A DNA stretch of 64,000 bases from Chrysomallon squamiferum. Its lineage: Eukaryota; Mollusca; Gastropoda; Neomphalida; Peltospiridae. The stretch spans positions 11,705,904 to 11,769,903 of the forward strand of contig CM022672.1 in the NCBI GenBank assembly GCA_012295275.1, written 5' to 3'. The notes beneath the pieces were generated by a model. The model was not told the origin of the DNA and ran no database searches. It was given only the letters and a program-made list of their open reading frames with translations. Both the position numbers and the translations under genes were made by a program. Shown here one piece after another: positions 12,912-25,585 of the stretch; position 1 is the first letter of the stretch, and every line of letters begins with the position of its first letter.

Positions 12912-13240
12912 CTCTCCAAACTGGCCTTCACCTAGAACCTCAACAAAGCGAAGGTTTTCTCTTGGAAACTCTAACACAGAGTAGTCGATGCTCAGCAGGA
13001 GATCAGCGTTGGGAACAGCGTATACGTTGTTGCCACTGACACCCTGCAGGCTGGGAACATTCGCACCGTGGACGTTGACAATGTCTGCAGCAGCGTACAG
13101 CGCGTCGTAGTTGGGTGGCTTGTCCAGGACCCCACCCACCTGCACTGCTGGGAGTGACATGGGAGGACGAACAGAGCGAGGGGGGAGATTTACAACAAGA
13201 GCTGATTTTGTGACATCAGGGACAGCATAGTCACGCGAGC
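12912..13240 (-). CDS. Ddr: DDR exon: distal juxtamembrane and start of the kinase
   Basis: This exon (phase 1 in, phase 0 out) encodes residues 519-628. The juxtamembrane part has two YAVP motifs (DYAVPD at Tyr 523 and VYAVPN at Tyr 592) and a PPNYDALY segment, followed by AADIVNVHG and [11 protein letters not shown]. The latter aligns with the conserved ADIVNLQGVTGGNTY segment of vertebrate DDRs. It ends with [19 protein letters not shown], the first kinase strand and the glycine-rich loop (GEGQFG). The tyrosines are candidate adaptor-binding sites when phosphorylated. No NPxY motif with the LLxNPAY form of mammalian DDR1 is seen. The donor (GAG/GTAAAG) is followed by a long ATT/GTT trinucleotide tract about ten bases into the intron. 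Confidence 0.97.
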
Positions 13241-13919
13241 CTGCGAATGTGAAATTTATGATTATAGTAATAAGAAAAAATGTATTTTGTATGTGTTTGA
13301 TATACAAACATTTAAAGCAGTGATATAGTTATACATAACAAATAGGCGCAAACATTTCATCTACACATAAATGTAAAAATAAATGAAAATTGTTTCCTGA
13401 ATGAATTAAATAATTAACAAATTAACATAGAAGACATTCAATATTTACAACTAAAGGGAGATAAGTCTGGTGAACAATATTTACATATTTATAAAAAATA
13501 ATAATTTTGGTATAGCATTTCAAGTGACTACCTAGTTAAATTAAAAATAATTTTTAAAAATATATAATCTTGCAAACTGATTTACATGCCAAGAAATGTG
13601 GTGCATGACAACATATAAAAATAACATAAGAAGACATTTTGAAATCTTTCGATTAAAAAGAATCCAGACAAAAACCTCATTCTTGTAAAAATATCTCTTA
13701 AAATAACCCATAAGATATAGCAATCTGACAAACACTGAGTATAAACACATTCATAATTTTAAACAAAAATTAAGCTAAAGAGTAAAAAAAAAAAAAAAAA
13801 CATCAAAGAAGATATTTTAAGATAAAAGAATCAAGCACAACAGTTCTGGATGGTTCAAGCCAGTCTAATCTAAATATCAAAATATGTAGGAGAAAGAAGG
13901 CCTGTAATTTAGGCTTCAT

Positions 13920-13955
<36 letters not shown>

Positions 13956-14593
13956 CTTTCCTTTGCTGATGACATCTAAAATAATTTTTTTTAATTATTA
14001 TTATTATTATTATTAAGTTAGATGTAATCAAATGTCCTACAATTCTATCTTATTTTTAGCTCATATTTATTTTGTATTTATTATTATTATTTTTTCTTAA
14101 AGTCACTTTTGTTTTTCTTCTTAGCTATTTTATCAAAGACTTTGTAAACATTTCTTTTAACAATCCATTAAGCTTGACAAAGTGTGTATGTTTTTGGAAG
14201 ATAATTCTAGAATCATTACACTAAACAACCCTGCTAAATATTGGCAGTTGTTATCATGGAGTCAGCAGAAACAGGCAAGAGGAATGTTTTTGTTTTGTTT
14301 ATCTTCTTACCCAGAAACATAGCCTGATATCACAGGTCTGGCATCATCCAAGATTATGTATTTTAATACATCTTTTTTTTTTTTAATATATATTTTTTTA
14401 TAATAAATGTTATTTATAGAATATGTGAGTCCTCAAAAAAGCACAGTTTACGTGTTAATCTGCATGTTTCTAAACATCTGTCAGCAAAGGAAACAAATTA
14501 AGAAAAATACCAAAGAGGAAAGACTGGAAAAAGGCCACGTGAATTCCATTTAAATTTACACCGACATGCGGAACTGAAATTTTGGTTACAAAC
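13241..14593 (-). other. Intron of the DDR gene (1353 bp)
   Basis: Contains an exact copy of the word AAAGGGAGATAA at 13453-13464, a TA repeat at 13925-13951, an A18 run near 13783-13800 and an ATT run near 13997-14016. No exon-like segment is seen. Confidence 0.85.
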
Positions 14594-15085
14594 CACCAGA
14601 TACTGGGCTTGGGGGAAGATCGGGGAGTTCTCTACCCTGAATAGTGTCCTTTGGTTCCAGGTAGGCCGGTTTACCGAGCTTCCCATCGGCCATTTCTTTC
14701 TCCGAGTCCAGTTCATCGGTGGCCACGCAGTTGTACATGTTTCCATTGGAAACCTTCCCATTCGACGTTCCGCAGAGATCGTTCAGGTTGATGGCGTGGT
14801 GATCCACAACAGGTTTCAGGCTGCGGCGGTTGTTGTTGTTCTTGCGTCGCTTGTGGCGGATGACAAAAATGACGATGATGATGATGAGGATGACAATTAG
14901 GGCAGCCAGTCCTGCTATTATGATGCCGATGAAGCCGTCATCGGTTTTGGCATCTTCTTTCTTCTTGTGTACATCATCCCCTGTGAGTACAGCACCTTTC
15001 TTACCAGGCCGATGTCTGCCGATGGTGTATTCCTCATCACCTCCATACGTCTTGTCTCCGTGATACGGTCTTTGTGACACTGGAG
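14594..15085 (-). CDS. Ddr: DDR exon: membrane helix and proximal cytoplasmic region
   Basis: A phase 1/1 exon encoding residues 355-518. The first 50 residues are a charged extracellular stretch. The membrane helix (about residues 405-430, GFIGIIIAGLAALIVIL to VIFVI) carries a small-xxx-small spacing (GIIIA), fitting the strongly self-associating helices known in DDRs. The basic stop-transfer IRHKRRK sets the cytoplasmic side. The rest is cytoplasmic juxtamembrane: an Asn run, then Tyr-containing segments including MYNC and AYLEP (Tyr 496, a YxxP motif that SH2 adaptors of the Crk/Nck type can bind), then a Pro-rich end, ELPDLPPSPVSGG. The donor is GGTG/GTTTGT, a GT with weaker downstream match, but the phase joins correctly to the next exon. 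Plus-strand reading frames over this exon are shadows. Confidence 0.95.
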
Positions 15086-15401
15086 CTGAGGAAATTGTTC
15101 AAAAAAAAGTTTAAACTTTAAATAATATATTGTGAGAAATACAAATAAACGAATAACTTATTGTCAGAAAATGTTGCTATCTTGATTTATAATAGTTATA
15201 AAAACTAATAATAGACAACTATATTATTATTATTATTATTATCATCACCACCATCACCATCATCTTTATTATTATTATTACTCTTTTTTTCATTTAAGTT
15301 ATTTTATAGTTAGTCAATCTAAAACTAACCAAATGAATTAATTTTTACAATTTGTATTTACAAAGACAAATCTACTAACAAAACATATTTATTGAGTTAT
15401 T

Positions 15402-15456
<55 letters not shown>

Positions 15457-15498
15457 TAAAGTAAATAAATAAAAATAAGCAAACAAGACAGTACATAC
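15086..15498 (-). repeat. Intron (413 bp) with AAT and ATT/ATC arrays
   Basis: A run of about 17 AAT units at 15402-15455 sits 44 bp from the donor of the linker exon; ATT/ATC arrays lie at about 15221-15286. Little other sequence is left in the intron. Confidence 0.9.
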
Positions 15499-15654
15499 CA
15501 TCTCCTAATTCCACTTTTGGTGTGTTTGAACCTCTGCCAAAAATGTCAATCTCCACAGCACTCATGTGTTTGTTCTTCTTAGCATTGGAGGGTGTGGTAG
15601 GAGAAAATGTGGTGGGTGGTGGGCTTTCTGGGGTGAAGTTCCCTACAGCCACTT
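15499..15654 (-). CDS. Ddr: DDR exon: extracellular Pro/Thr/Ser-rich linker
   Basis: A phase 1/1 exon encoding residues 303-354, EVAVGNFTPESPPPTTFSPTT and onward to VELGD. It has no domain. Its composition (Pro, Thr, Ser, with one NFT sequon) fits the extracellular juxtamembrane stalk that links the DS-like domain to the membrane helix in all DDRs. In vertebrates this stalk is O-glycosylated and is where the ectodomain is shed. Sequence conservation is weak here, so assignment rests on position, phase match on both sides (DS|E and D|A split codons) and good splice sites (TGTAG acceptor, GATG/GTATGT donor). An AAT array of about 54 bp lies some 45 bp beyond the donor. Because both phases are 1, the exon could be skipped in frame. 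Confidence 0.88.
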
Positions 15655-15836
15655 CTACATGTAAAGAAAAATAAAAAATTAATTTTAACTGTTAAGTGAA
15701 TATATATATATATTTAATGAAACATCATAATAATTATCATAAATACACATAACTACTAAGATAATTCTTTATGATAAAGATTTAAAATAGAATCTGTTGG
15801 CACAACAGACAAACGTCAAGACATCTTTTACTGTCA

Positions 15837-15883
<47 letters not shown>

Positions 15884-17210
15884 AATCTATCTATCTGTTT
15901 ATATAATCTATTTGTCTATATGAATGTATTCACAGACACACACACACACACAACCACTTAAAGTGAGAGAAAGAGAGAGAGAGAGAGTAGGTAAAAACTG
16001 AGAAATAGCTGAGGTTTATAAAAAGAACTGATCTTGCTACAAGTATACAACACAATTGCCTGTATGTTTTACACTACACAGTATCCACAGTACCTGAGTT
16101 AACCTAAGTAGCATTAAGCTAATTGTTAACACTTATTAACACCAGTTATGAAAACCAGGAATTGGATCTCTGCCGATTCCAGAAATAACACAGATAATGA
16201 ACAATGAATGCTATGTTGCAGAGGAAACCAGGATGGTGTCACTGGTGGATTGTTTATGAATAATTAGTAAGAAGAATTTCTGAGATAAACAGAGGTAAAG
16301 ATGATATTTGGTATTAAAACTTTACCCAGACATCTGCAACAGCTAACAAAAATTCTGAAAATTGTTAGAAGAATGCTTGTATCTTCCAAAAGTTCTTGCA
16401 ACTGCCAATCATGCCAAGATATAGTGTATATATAGTAAATTTGGCAGTCCTTTAGATGTAGATTTTAAAAAAAAAAGGTTTCTGATTCTGTTTTATTGAA
16501 GCTCTTTAGAATTTGTGATGACTTCTTGTATCTATGCAATCAACTCAGTTTGCCTAAAGCATAATGCCATCTTCAAACATTTTATCAATAGTACAGGTTG
16601 TCCCAGTGTCAATAATTTAAAGTGGCAGTTGAAAATGAATGTGTCCAAATACCCACTGGAATGAACTATGATGTTTTAAATTCCATTGCTCTGCTTTATT
16701 AACAGTGTCTGGACCAAAATAGTCTACTTTAACTTTGTGATGTATTTTTAATAAATCAGTGACTTCATACATTGTACTGGGACAAAAAGTAAATGGATTT
16801 GGCAATACAGTAGGAAAATATTTTATAAGTATGAATAGTTTATAACTTAATCTTTTCAATATTGTGTTGAGTACTTATGATTCATCTAATTAATCATCTG
16901 GTTTATTTAAATATGACTACCAACTTAAAATAGTGCTTAAATAAAATATAAATTATATTTGTGTCCTCACTAAGAGGCATGAATGGATTCTGTCTTTTTT
17001 TGTCAGTGTTCAGAATTATCATATATCTTAATAACCTAGGGAATAATCTTAAGTCTAAAATACTTTCTTAAACTAACATTTTACTGTTGCTGAGATTTCT
17101 TTAGTAATTATAAATGATTTCTAGCTATACTTTTTGGAAGTCTATTCTGAATTTGTGCTCTTTCATGTCTTAATATCTAAATACCAATTTTGGGGAGTTT
17201 CTTTCTATAT

Positions 17211-17249
<39 letters not shown>

Positions 17250-17274
17250 TATATTTATTTATTTTAGAACTCAC
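15655..17274 (-). other. Intron of the DDR gene (1620 bp)
   Basis: Holds a GTCT tetranucleotide array (15835-15898), short AC (15934-15951) and AG (15966-15988) runs, and an ATTT array (17210-17266) that almost touches the exon boundary at 17275. The middle, 16020-17200, is ordinary AT-rich sequence without a recognisable element. Confidence 0.85.
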
Positions 17275-17799
17275 CAGAATCAATCTTCACTTCACTGATC
17301 ATCATCCACTTGGCATCGAAGTAGAGATCCATTTTGATGTACTGACCAATACTGTGGTACAGTCGAATCATCACTTGCCTGGCGTTTTCAAAGTAGTTAT
17401 CTCTCACGTAGTTGAACTGTATGGGAGGACTCGGGTAATACTTCCCACCGATGCTGAAATACACCTCGGCCTTCCGGAACACTCTCACCTCTTTAGTGTA
17501 ATGGTTGTTGCAGTGGAGAATTATGGACGAGAAGTTCCGAACGGTATCGAATTTGAAGATGATTTCGATCGGTTTCTGAGAGTTGCTTTCGTTCTTCCAG
17601 CCTATCCACTCGTAACCTTTAATGCCCATTCTCTGTGAGTCCAGTCGAAAGTTTGTGTCTCCTTCTTCTCCATCTACAAGCTGTCCAAGTCCGTTCTTCA
17701 GATAGTTGTTCTCAAAAACTCCGTCATAGGTAAAGTCAAGAAGATCCACTTCTGCTCCACGATGGCCTCCTTGGGGCATGGAGTAGGAAACCAGACCAT
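17275..17799 (-). CDS. Ddr: DDR exon: complete discoidin-like (DS-like) domain
   Basis: One 525-bp exon (phase 1/1) encodes residues 128-302. It opens with DGLVSYSMPQG and contains TYDG, NGLGQLVDGEEG, GYEWIGWKNES, FKFDTVRNFSS, LHCNNH and WMMISEVKI. These follow the vertebrate DS-like domain in order. This domain packs against the discoidin domain and is close to the membrane side. N-glycosylation sequons are present at WKNES (Asn 197) and RNFSS (Asn 216), both positions also used in DDR2. The sequon next to TYDG in vertebrates (LNDS) is absent here. Only the Cys of HCNN is kept. The two other vertebrate cysteines, in the ECRF/QCYF and QCRF/KCQY segments, are replaced (EVYF and MDLYF). An ATTT tetranucleotide array lies 9-65 bp beyond the donor, and an AAT-rich array starts just beyond the acceptor. 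Confidence 0.97.
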
Positions 17800-17806
17800 C
17801 TGAAAA

Positions 17807-18179
17807 ATAATAATAATAATAATAATATTAACAACAATAATAATAATGATAAATAATAATAATAATAATAATAATTATAATAGCAACAACAACCACAATA
17901 AGAATAATAATAGCAACAACAACAACAACAACAATAATAATGTTAATAATAATAATAATAATCATGACGACGATGACAATGATAATACTGTGGATGATAA
18001 TGATAATAATAATGAAATTATGATGATGGTGGTGATCATAACAACAAAAACAATAATGATAATAAAGGCCATAATGATGATGATGATGATGATGATAAAA
18101 ATAAAAGAAGTAATTGTAATAATAAATAATAACTATAGTAACAGTAACAATGATGATGTTGACAATGATGACAAATAAA
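17807..18179 (+). repeat. Long impure AAT/AAC/GAT trinucleotide tract
   Basis: About 370 bp of interrupted AAT, AAC and GAT units begins seven bases from the DS-like exon. The Asn-rich open frame across it on the plus strand is a product of the repeat, not a gene. On the transcribed strand it lies immediately upstream of the 3' splice site. Confidence 0.9.
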
Positions 18180-20228
18180 TGTAAATTGGAAAGATAAAAA
18201 AATTAAGTATTTTGTTGTAATTATTTATTATAAGAATCTGTTCCACAGTTACAAGTGATAGAAATAATAAAGAACAACATGATGATGACAATGAAGTATA
18301 AATTTGTATTAGAAGTATTAGAATGAATAATTCAACTAAAGTTATTATAACTTGGCAGAGAATTTTACATATAATAATAAAATAACAAAAATAAATGAAA
18401 TAAATAGAGAATAAAGATAACTTGGATATTTAAGAAATGAGGCAACATTTAATTAATGAAAAAAAACAATAATAATAATAAATGAGTCATATACGATGCA
18501 GTATAATAAAGGTTTGAAATAATAAATTTAAAAATAAAAAGTTAAAACAAAAAAATAAATAAAACAGTAACAAAAGTCCAATCAGAATGATAAAATAAGA
18601 AACAAAATAACAATGAAATGAGATAAAAAAAAAAAAAATTTAAAAATTTCATATTATAAAGTTTGTTAAACTGCTCATAAATGAAAATTTAGTATTTATT
18701 TCAGTAACAAAATCTATCATTTAAAAAAAAAAAAAATTCTTGAGAAACAGATGTCCATAAATTGTGACTAATACAAGCTGAAATCCTGTCAAAAAGTGAA
18801 AAATGAATTCCCATCTGGACAGCAATTAATTACAAGCCAAGTATTAGAAAGAGGAGAAAGAAATAAGAGATAGAGTATTTAAAAAAAAAAAAAAAAAAAA
18901 ATGTTGAGCAGATTCTAATATCATAATTACTGTGTACGCAGGCCATGTAATTTAGATTATACTGCAATTCTGCTTAATTTGACACAAATGAAGCAAACAA
19001 CAGGATGAAAAGTTTAAAAATTTAGCCAGAAAAAAAAAGGAGAAGAAGAAGAAGAAAGAGGCAAAACAGTAAACTGAATAATGAGAGAAACAGGTAGTGA
19101 AAGAAAAACACAGACGTCAAATTATTTATGATAGAAGACATTTTTTTGTTTGTTTGTTTGAAATGACTGTGTTATAATGTATGCCAGGATCATTTCCTTT
19201 CTGTGTACTAATGGATCTATTTTCCTGTTACAGGCAGAGCTCCTTATCTAATTTGTCAAAGTAAATGGTGTGTGGTTTCCAGTCTATGAGGGGTTTAGTT
19301 AAAGATTTCATACTGCAAAATTCTTTTACAAACTATTATTATTTAAAACTGAACACAATACAAATAGATGAATAAATTTGATTGTAAATTGTTAGTAATA
19401 AAAATAAAATTCCAAGGTTAATTTTAAAATATAAAATAAATTATTATTGCTTTTAAATGAAAGAAAAGAAAAAAGAAAGAAATAATAATAAATATAAAGT
19501 TTTGTTGCATTTGTTCTTGAATCTTGTACACCCCAAACCAATTCCTTTTATAATTTTTGTCTTAATTTAAAATATATATATATATATATCAAAAGAAAAA
19601 ATAGTTTTAACCTTTACTCTATATTCATGACAGAAAAAAAAAACTTGTGTAAAATGCAGATGAAACTAAAAACATATATAAATACGATTTTTTATATTTT
19701 TATTTTACAGATATTTAAAAAAACCACAAAAAAAAACCCCATCAAAGTCAAAATTATAAAATCTATCTTCATTTCATTATAAAAATAAACAAAAAAAACC
19801 AAAAAAAAAAAAAAAAAAAAAAACCTACAAGATGTGACATTGAAAACATCAGATTAAATATAACATGTCATTGATGAAGGAAATATCTTTATTCCAAAAA
19901 AATTTTGTAAAAATTTAAAAAAATAGAAATATATATTTTCAGGCTGACTAAATATTTTCTTGACAAGATGTAGGAGAGCAGAGAATCAAGGCTGTGTTTT
20001 TCTAGAAACGTGAAGAGCTAACACATGTCGGTGTGCCTTGTCTAAAATTCAAAAGATGATATCATGAATTTATTTCAGAGCACGTTTACTCAGCTGTCGC
20101 ACAAGAAAGAATGCTGACTAACACGTAATGGTAGGAAAACAAAACTGAAAATAAACAAAGCTAATACAAAACAAAACATTTTGCTAGTAAAGAGCATATG
20201 AAGAAAATGCTATATTCGCTTCATATAT

Positions 20229-20322
20229 GTGTGTGTGTGTGTATATATAGATAGATAAACAGATAGATAGATACATAGATAGATAGATAGACAGATATAG
20301 ATATATATATACATATGTATGT
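20229..20322 (+). repeat. Compound GT / GATA microsatellite
   Basis: GT units pass into TA and then interrupted GATA, with one CATA and one GACA variant unit. Not transcribed into any recognised product other than the DDR pre-mRNA. Confidence 0.9.
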
Positions 20323-22930
20323 ATTTATTAATTATTATTATTATATTTTAATTTCTGTATTAATGCAGGTACTATTCTTTTTTTGAACTTCTTTAAAGAT
20401 AGAGGCTAATATTTGTGATTATCAAAGTTTGTATCATAAACAAAATATTACTAAAGGGAGATAACAGTGCTAATGGTAATAATATCTGGAGGACATATAC
20501 AGGTATTCAGCATATATATATATATATATCAAAAAAACCTTCTTTATTTGGCTTTTTATTCTCTCTTTTTAAAAAAATTTGTGTACTAATTGAGACTAAT
20601 GTTAGTTACTAATGAAGTTTCTATGATAAATAAGCAAAAGACAAAACATAATTTATTAAGCTGATAAAATACTGCCACTGGCAATTATAGCTGAGGAGGA
20701 TGTTCAAATATATATGATACAAAAAAATGTCTACATTCATTTTTTTTTCTCTTATTTCAATTTCTATATTAATTGAGATTAATATTATTCATTAATGGAG
20801 CTTTTGACACAAAAATAAAAATTAAAGATTTTCTGTGTTATAAATATTTATAGTCTTAGAATAAACCTGTTTTTTTTTTCATTTTCAATTACTTTTGCAA
20901 TAGGTGTATTTATTTCTACAAGTAAAAGTTAATTTATTTCTGTATTGTATGATTACATCTTTTATTCTCTTCTACATAAAATTATTCAAAATGATTTTAT
21001 GTTCATGCACACACACACACACACTAAATATGATATAAATTATATGTTTCTTCTTTAGCCTGATGGTTTCCACACAACTGGGAAACCTCCCCCATAATCC
21101 ACCCCTCATTTATATTATTATACAAAATTTTATTTTAACAGCTGTTCTTAAATTCTGTTGGTTATCTACAATACATGCACGCAATACATATTTTATTAAA
21201 CAACCCAATTATGCTGTTAAGTTTAAATAGTGTTTTTTATGTGTTTTGTCTTTGAATGACAACACTAGTTAAGCCTACTCAATATAGAACAGGAAGTAGT
21301 GGGTGTTTTAAAAAATACTTATACATATTTTCTTATTTCAAGCTTATCATTAATCATAGTTTTAGTTATCTCAGCTTGAATACATGGAACTGATAGGCTA
21401 AAGATGCTAATTATTTTTTAGAAAACAAATATGTTATCATTAAGAAATGACTGATGAGATTATTAGTTACTAAAAAAAAAAGTGATAAATGGAAATGAAT
21501 AAACGAATGAATAAATGAATGTATAAATAAAATAAATAAGACAATAAATTTACTTAATATAAAATCACAAATAAAAATAATAATAGTTGATAATAACTAC
21601 ATCAACTGTAATAATTGTGATGATAATATTAATAAAATTAATAATAAAGACGATGGTGATAAATTTAATGTTAATAGCTGTAATGATTTTACAAGTAATA
21701 ACAATAATCATAATAATAATGATTTTAATAATAATAATATTAATAACAAGAAAAATATTAGTGTATCCATATATGTCTGTATTTCTAATAAATAATACAA
21801 TAAATAAATAAATAACAACTATAATAATAACTTTAATTAATTATTGTAACAACAAGAACAACCACCAACATTACGTCATTCAAAATACTACATAATATTC
21901 TCTAGTCTTAAAACATGTTTTTTTCTTTCTTTATAAATCTATATATAATGGTTTATTTCTGTTTCCTTCAAAACCAAACAGGAAACTGCAGATGTACCAA
22001 GAACCGAATTCATCTGCTAAATAAATACAACAAGATGAAAATGACCATAATGGCATGAAGATAAACAGTCTTTAAAATTAAATTTCTACCAAAAATAAAT
22101 AAATAAATAAACTAAAAGATAAATCGCTACATATCTTCTGAACCTAACATGTATCAAAATACAAAATCTGTTTGCTGTCACGTCATAAACTAAACGCAAG
22201 CAAAATTATTTCACACCTGAACTCAAGACGTTTTTTTTTGTTGTTTTGTTTTTATCATTATTTATTTTTAGTTATTTATGTTTCAGATTTGTAGACATAG
22301 GTAGGTTTCTCGTGTATCTTCTGTTAAATCAGTAGGTGGGTATCTTTCCCATCTGCTGGGAAATTTAAATGGTACACTAATTTATCAGCGATGTTTTTTT
22401 TTTTAAGGAAATGAGTTTAATTGATAAAAAAATAAAAACACTGTGTTGACTGAGACAGAATTGTGTGATTAAAAGAAGGAAGAGCTTGTTTAGATTGAGA
22501 TAAAAAGACAGATAATTTAAATCTTAACAAGATGCATTTTTTACAGGAAAAGACTGCTGGGGTTTTTTATCTTTATTTTTTGCGAAAAATAATTTAATGT
22601 TTTTATGCTTTTCTCTGCTACCTTGAATAGAAAACAACATTACAGATTAACACACCTATGTATAAGCTCACATACATATAAACACACACACACACACACA
22701 TTTACTCATAGCTGCACATAAACGTATACACTACTAGGTATACATACCCATATACCCACCTCACACACACACATACACACAACACTTACTCAGAAATGTA
22801 CCATTATTATACATATAAGAATGAAGAGATTTTATTTGTACTCAACACATACTAGCTATATCACACCATCTACCTACATGATTAAAAATGAAAGAAGAAA
22901 TCCAATACTGTTATGTGCAATGGGCTATTC

Positions 22931-23052
22931 TCAATTAGCAGCAAGAGATATTTTCATATACACCTTCTCTTAGGCTGGAAAGCGCATATTTTTAACTTCA
23001 AGATGAAACCTGTCATGGGACAGTGGTTTGATTGGGAAATAACTCGAACATA
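22931..23052 (+). mobile_element. Diverged SINE-like fragment, 3' part
   Basis: The stretch AGCAGCAAGAGATATTTTCA, then ATACACCTTCTC, AGGCTGGAAAGCGCATA, CTGTCATGGGACAGTGG and GGGAAATAACTCGAA follows in order a dispersed repeat that I recall from mollusc genomic sequence (AGCAGCAAGGGATCTTTTAT, ATGCACCTTCCC, CAGGATAGCACATACC, CAGTCGTGGTGCACTGG). The match is from memory and diverged, so family naming is not attempted. Confidence 0.6.
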
Positions 23053-24189
23053 TGTAGATAGAAACAGGAAAACACTTGGATACATGTATTTAAACATTTG
23101 TTCTGTGTTTTCCTATCATTAACTGTACACAATTTTCTGTATCTTTAGTTTTGTTTATTTTATTTTTTTATCTGTTGGTATGTGAAAATGAGAACATTTT
23201 TGATTCAGAATTAAAACCATTTCTTGTTTATATCCAAACTGTCTGCATGAGCTTCATTTCAAATTCCATCTTTTTTTCTTTTTTTTTTTTTTTTTGTCTG
23301 TTATATAAACTTCAAACCACATGTGAAAATAAATCTGTTTTTAATGCAATTTTAAAGTCAAAACATTAACTCATTAATTATTTAGCTAAACAACAAGTTT
23401 TTCAAAACAAGATTAAATTTAAGTGTAATTGTAAATTTTTTCAACCAAGGACAGTAAAAATAAAACATTATGCTATTAATCTTTAACACATCTTTGCTAA
23501 ATGGAAACATCTATTATAATTTTCATTTTAAGTAATGAATAGGTACAGACATATAAGGAAAACAAAGCAAATTAAATAACTACTGAAACAGTACACTCCA
23601 CTATTCTGTAACCAAAAATTCTTGGAAACCAGCCATATATAATCTAATGAGTATATTTGATAGAAAGATGCTCAGTAAAAATTTGTAACAAAGCACGTTA
23701 CACTAAATACATATACATAATGATCCATAATATTGTTTGCTAAATAAAAAAAATAAAAAAATCATTAAAAAAAAATCACTTGGATATTGGATATTTTGGA
23801 TAATTATGGACTGACTACAATGTAGCTGGCACCTTAATGGTGGTACACAGTCTTGACTGATTTGTACCAGTCTACCTCTACATATGTTAATATAAACTGG
23901 TTGTTTTTTTCATGAGGTGAAATGAAGCTAATAACAAGTTCATTATGAATCATATCACACATTTCATCTGTATCCCATTGCATTACCACCGCATTTGTAT
24001 ATTGTTTCAGGTAACTTGAGGTGCAGCAAATAGGAAAGAACAAGAACGCACAGAACTCCAGTCATAAACTGTTGATAAAATGTGAGTAGTGCAGTATGTC
24101 TGCAGCCTGTGGTTTGAAAATCTAATTAACCTGATGTGTTTCCTATGTTATAGAAAGAGATTAAGAGGAAGAGACTGAGAGACTAAGAG

Positions 24190-24192
<3 letters not shown>

Positions 24193-24275
<83 letters not shown>
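24193..24275 (+). repeat. AG dinucleotide microsatellite
   Basis: About 41 uninterrupted AG units with imperfect AG-rich flanks on both sides (24160-24330). Ser/Leu-rich frames on the minus strand are artefacts. Confidence 0.95.
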
Positions 24276-24278
<3 letters not shown>

Positions 24279-24993
24279 GAGAGAGAGAGATTGAGAGTAG
24301 GAGGAAAAAAGATTAAGAAAGAATGGAAAAAGAAGTAAGAGAGAATGAATAACTGAAATAAAAAAAAAAAGAAAAAAAAAGTGAACAATATGATGATAAA
24401 CTCTAATTACTGCACTTTTGCTACTAACACACTGGTAAAATTTAGGAAACTTCATGTTTTAAAAAATTTTTAACGATGTCTTCTTTTTTATTTCAGAAAT
24501 CAGTTTTGAGATTTGGAACCAGTGGTTTGTGTACCTAGTTTAAAGTTACCCATTGCTGAGCCTGATACAAACACTATCAAAGGAAAACCAACATCTGAGC
24601 TGAATTTGCAAAAAAATGAGCACAAGGCAATGAAAAATAAGAATAAAAGAGTCAACTGCCAAAACAAATAATCTAACATAATTGGACAGATGGTGGCAAT
24701 TTGTGGAAAAAGCAAATAACTGTGTCAACAGTAGCTAATGCTAAGTACTATCTTCTGTACAGCAGATCATTTTTATTGTGATGAACTTCTTCCGTTCATT
24801 ATTCCGAAGCAATTCATTTATCACTAATAATGTATAATAATGGTTTATTTGCACATGGATTACACTGAGCATGGGTTAATGTAGCCATGCTGTGAAAATG
24901 TATTCACATTCTTAACAAAAGTCTTTGATGTGCTGGTCAGAATGCTGAGAAAAACACTTTGATGTTGTGGTTCTCATGGTGGCAAAAGAGGAT

Positions 24994-25026
<33 letters not shown>

Positions 25027-25585
25027 TAATGTTGTTGCGTGGATGTTGAAAAATGAAATATTCATCATTATTTTGCATACAAGGTTTTTTGTTTTGGTTA
25101 CCTAAGGTTCTTTTGTTATTCGTTATTTTGTCATATTTTTTTTATTTTGTTTTATGGATTTTTTTTGTTTGAATTAGCTTTCTTTTTTATCCATTTCCTA
25201 AATCTCTTTCTGTCTTTCTGTTTCTTTCTTCTTTTTAAAAAAAAAATGTATTTATTTCATTTTATTTTATCTTTTGAGAGAAGAGAGAATAGTTTAAAAA
25301 TTAGAAATATTGTCAAACATACTTTACAAAAAAAAAAAATTAATAATAATAATAATAATGATAATAACAATAACAGCTTCAAAAACAACAGTGGTAATAA
25401 TAATTAATATCATCATCATTATTACCTGGAATTTTACTAAAATTTAAAGGATTAAATCTGAAATTTTATAAAGTCTGGATTGGAACCACCAATATGTGTT
25501 TTTTGGTGTTTTTTTAGATGCTACAAGTTGGTTGAACCTGTCATAGTGTGTAATAATAATTTTCAAAAAATCAAAATTCCCATAC

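Larger units (their letters stand above)
17800..25585 (-). other. 7.8-kb intron of the DDR gene
   Basis: After the trinucleotide tract come A-rich DNA, a GATA/GT compound microsatellite (20229-20322), an AAAGGGAGATAA word (20453-20464), small AC runs, a SINE-like fragment (22931-23052), a long AG repeat (24193-24275) and a non-repetitive patch near 24490-25000. No coding exon is needed here: the flanking exons join as EWK|DGL, exactly as in vertebrate DDRs. Confidence 0.85.

Noticed and set aside
17846-18178. Asn/Asp-rich 110-codon plus-strand frame
   Set aside because: It is a direct product of the AAT/AAC/GAT tract next to the DS-like exon.
24161-24455. Ser/Leu-rich frames that resemble a low-complexity secreted protein
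   Set aside because: Encoded by the AG microsatellite; the same holds for 55765-56170 and 36506-36757 (AG and GT repeats).
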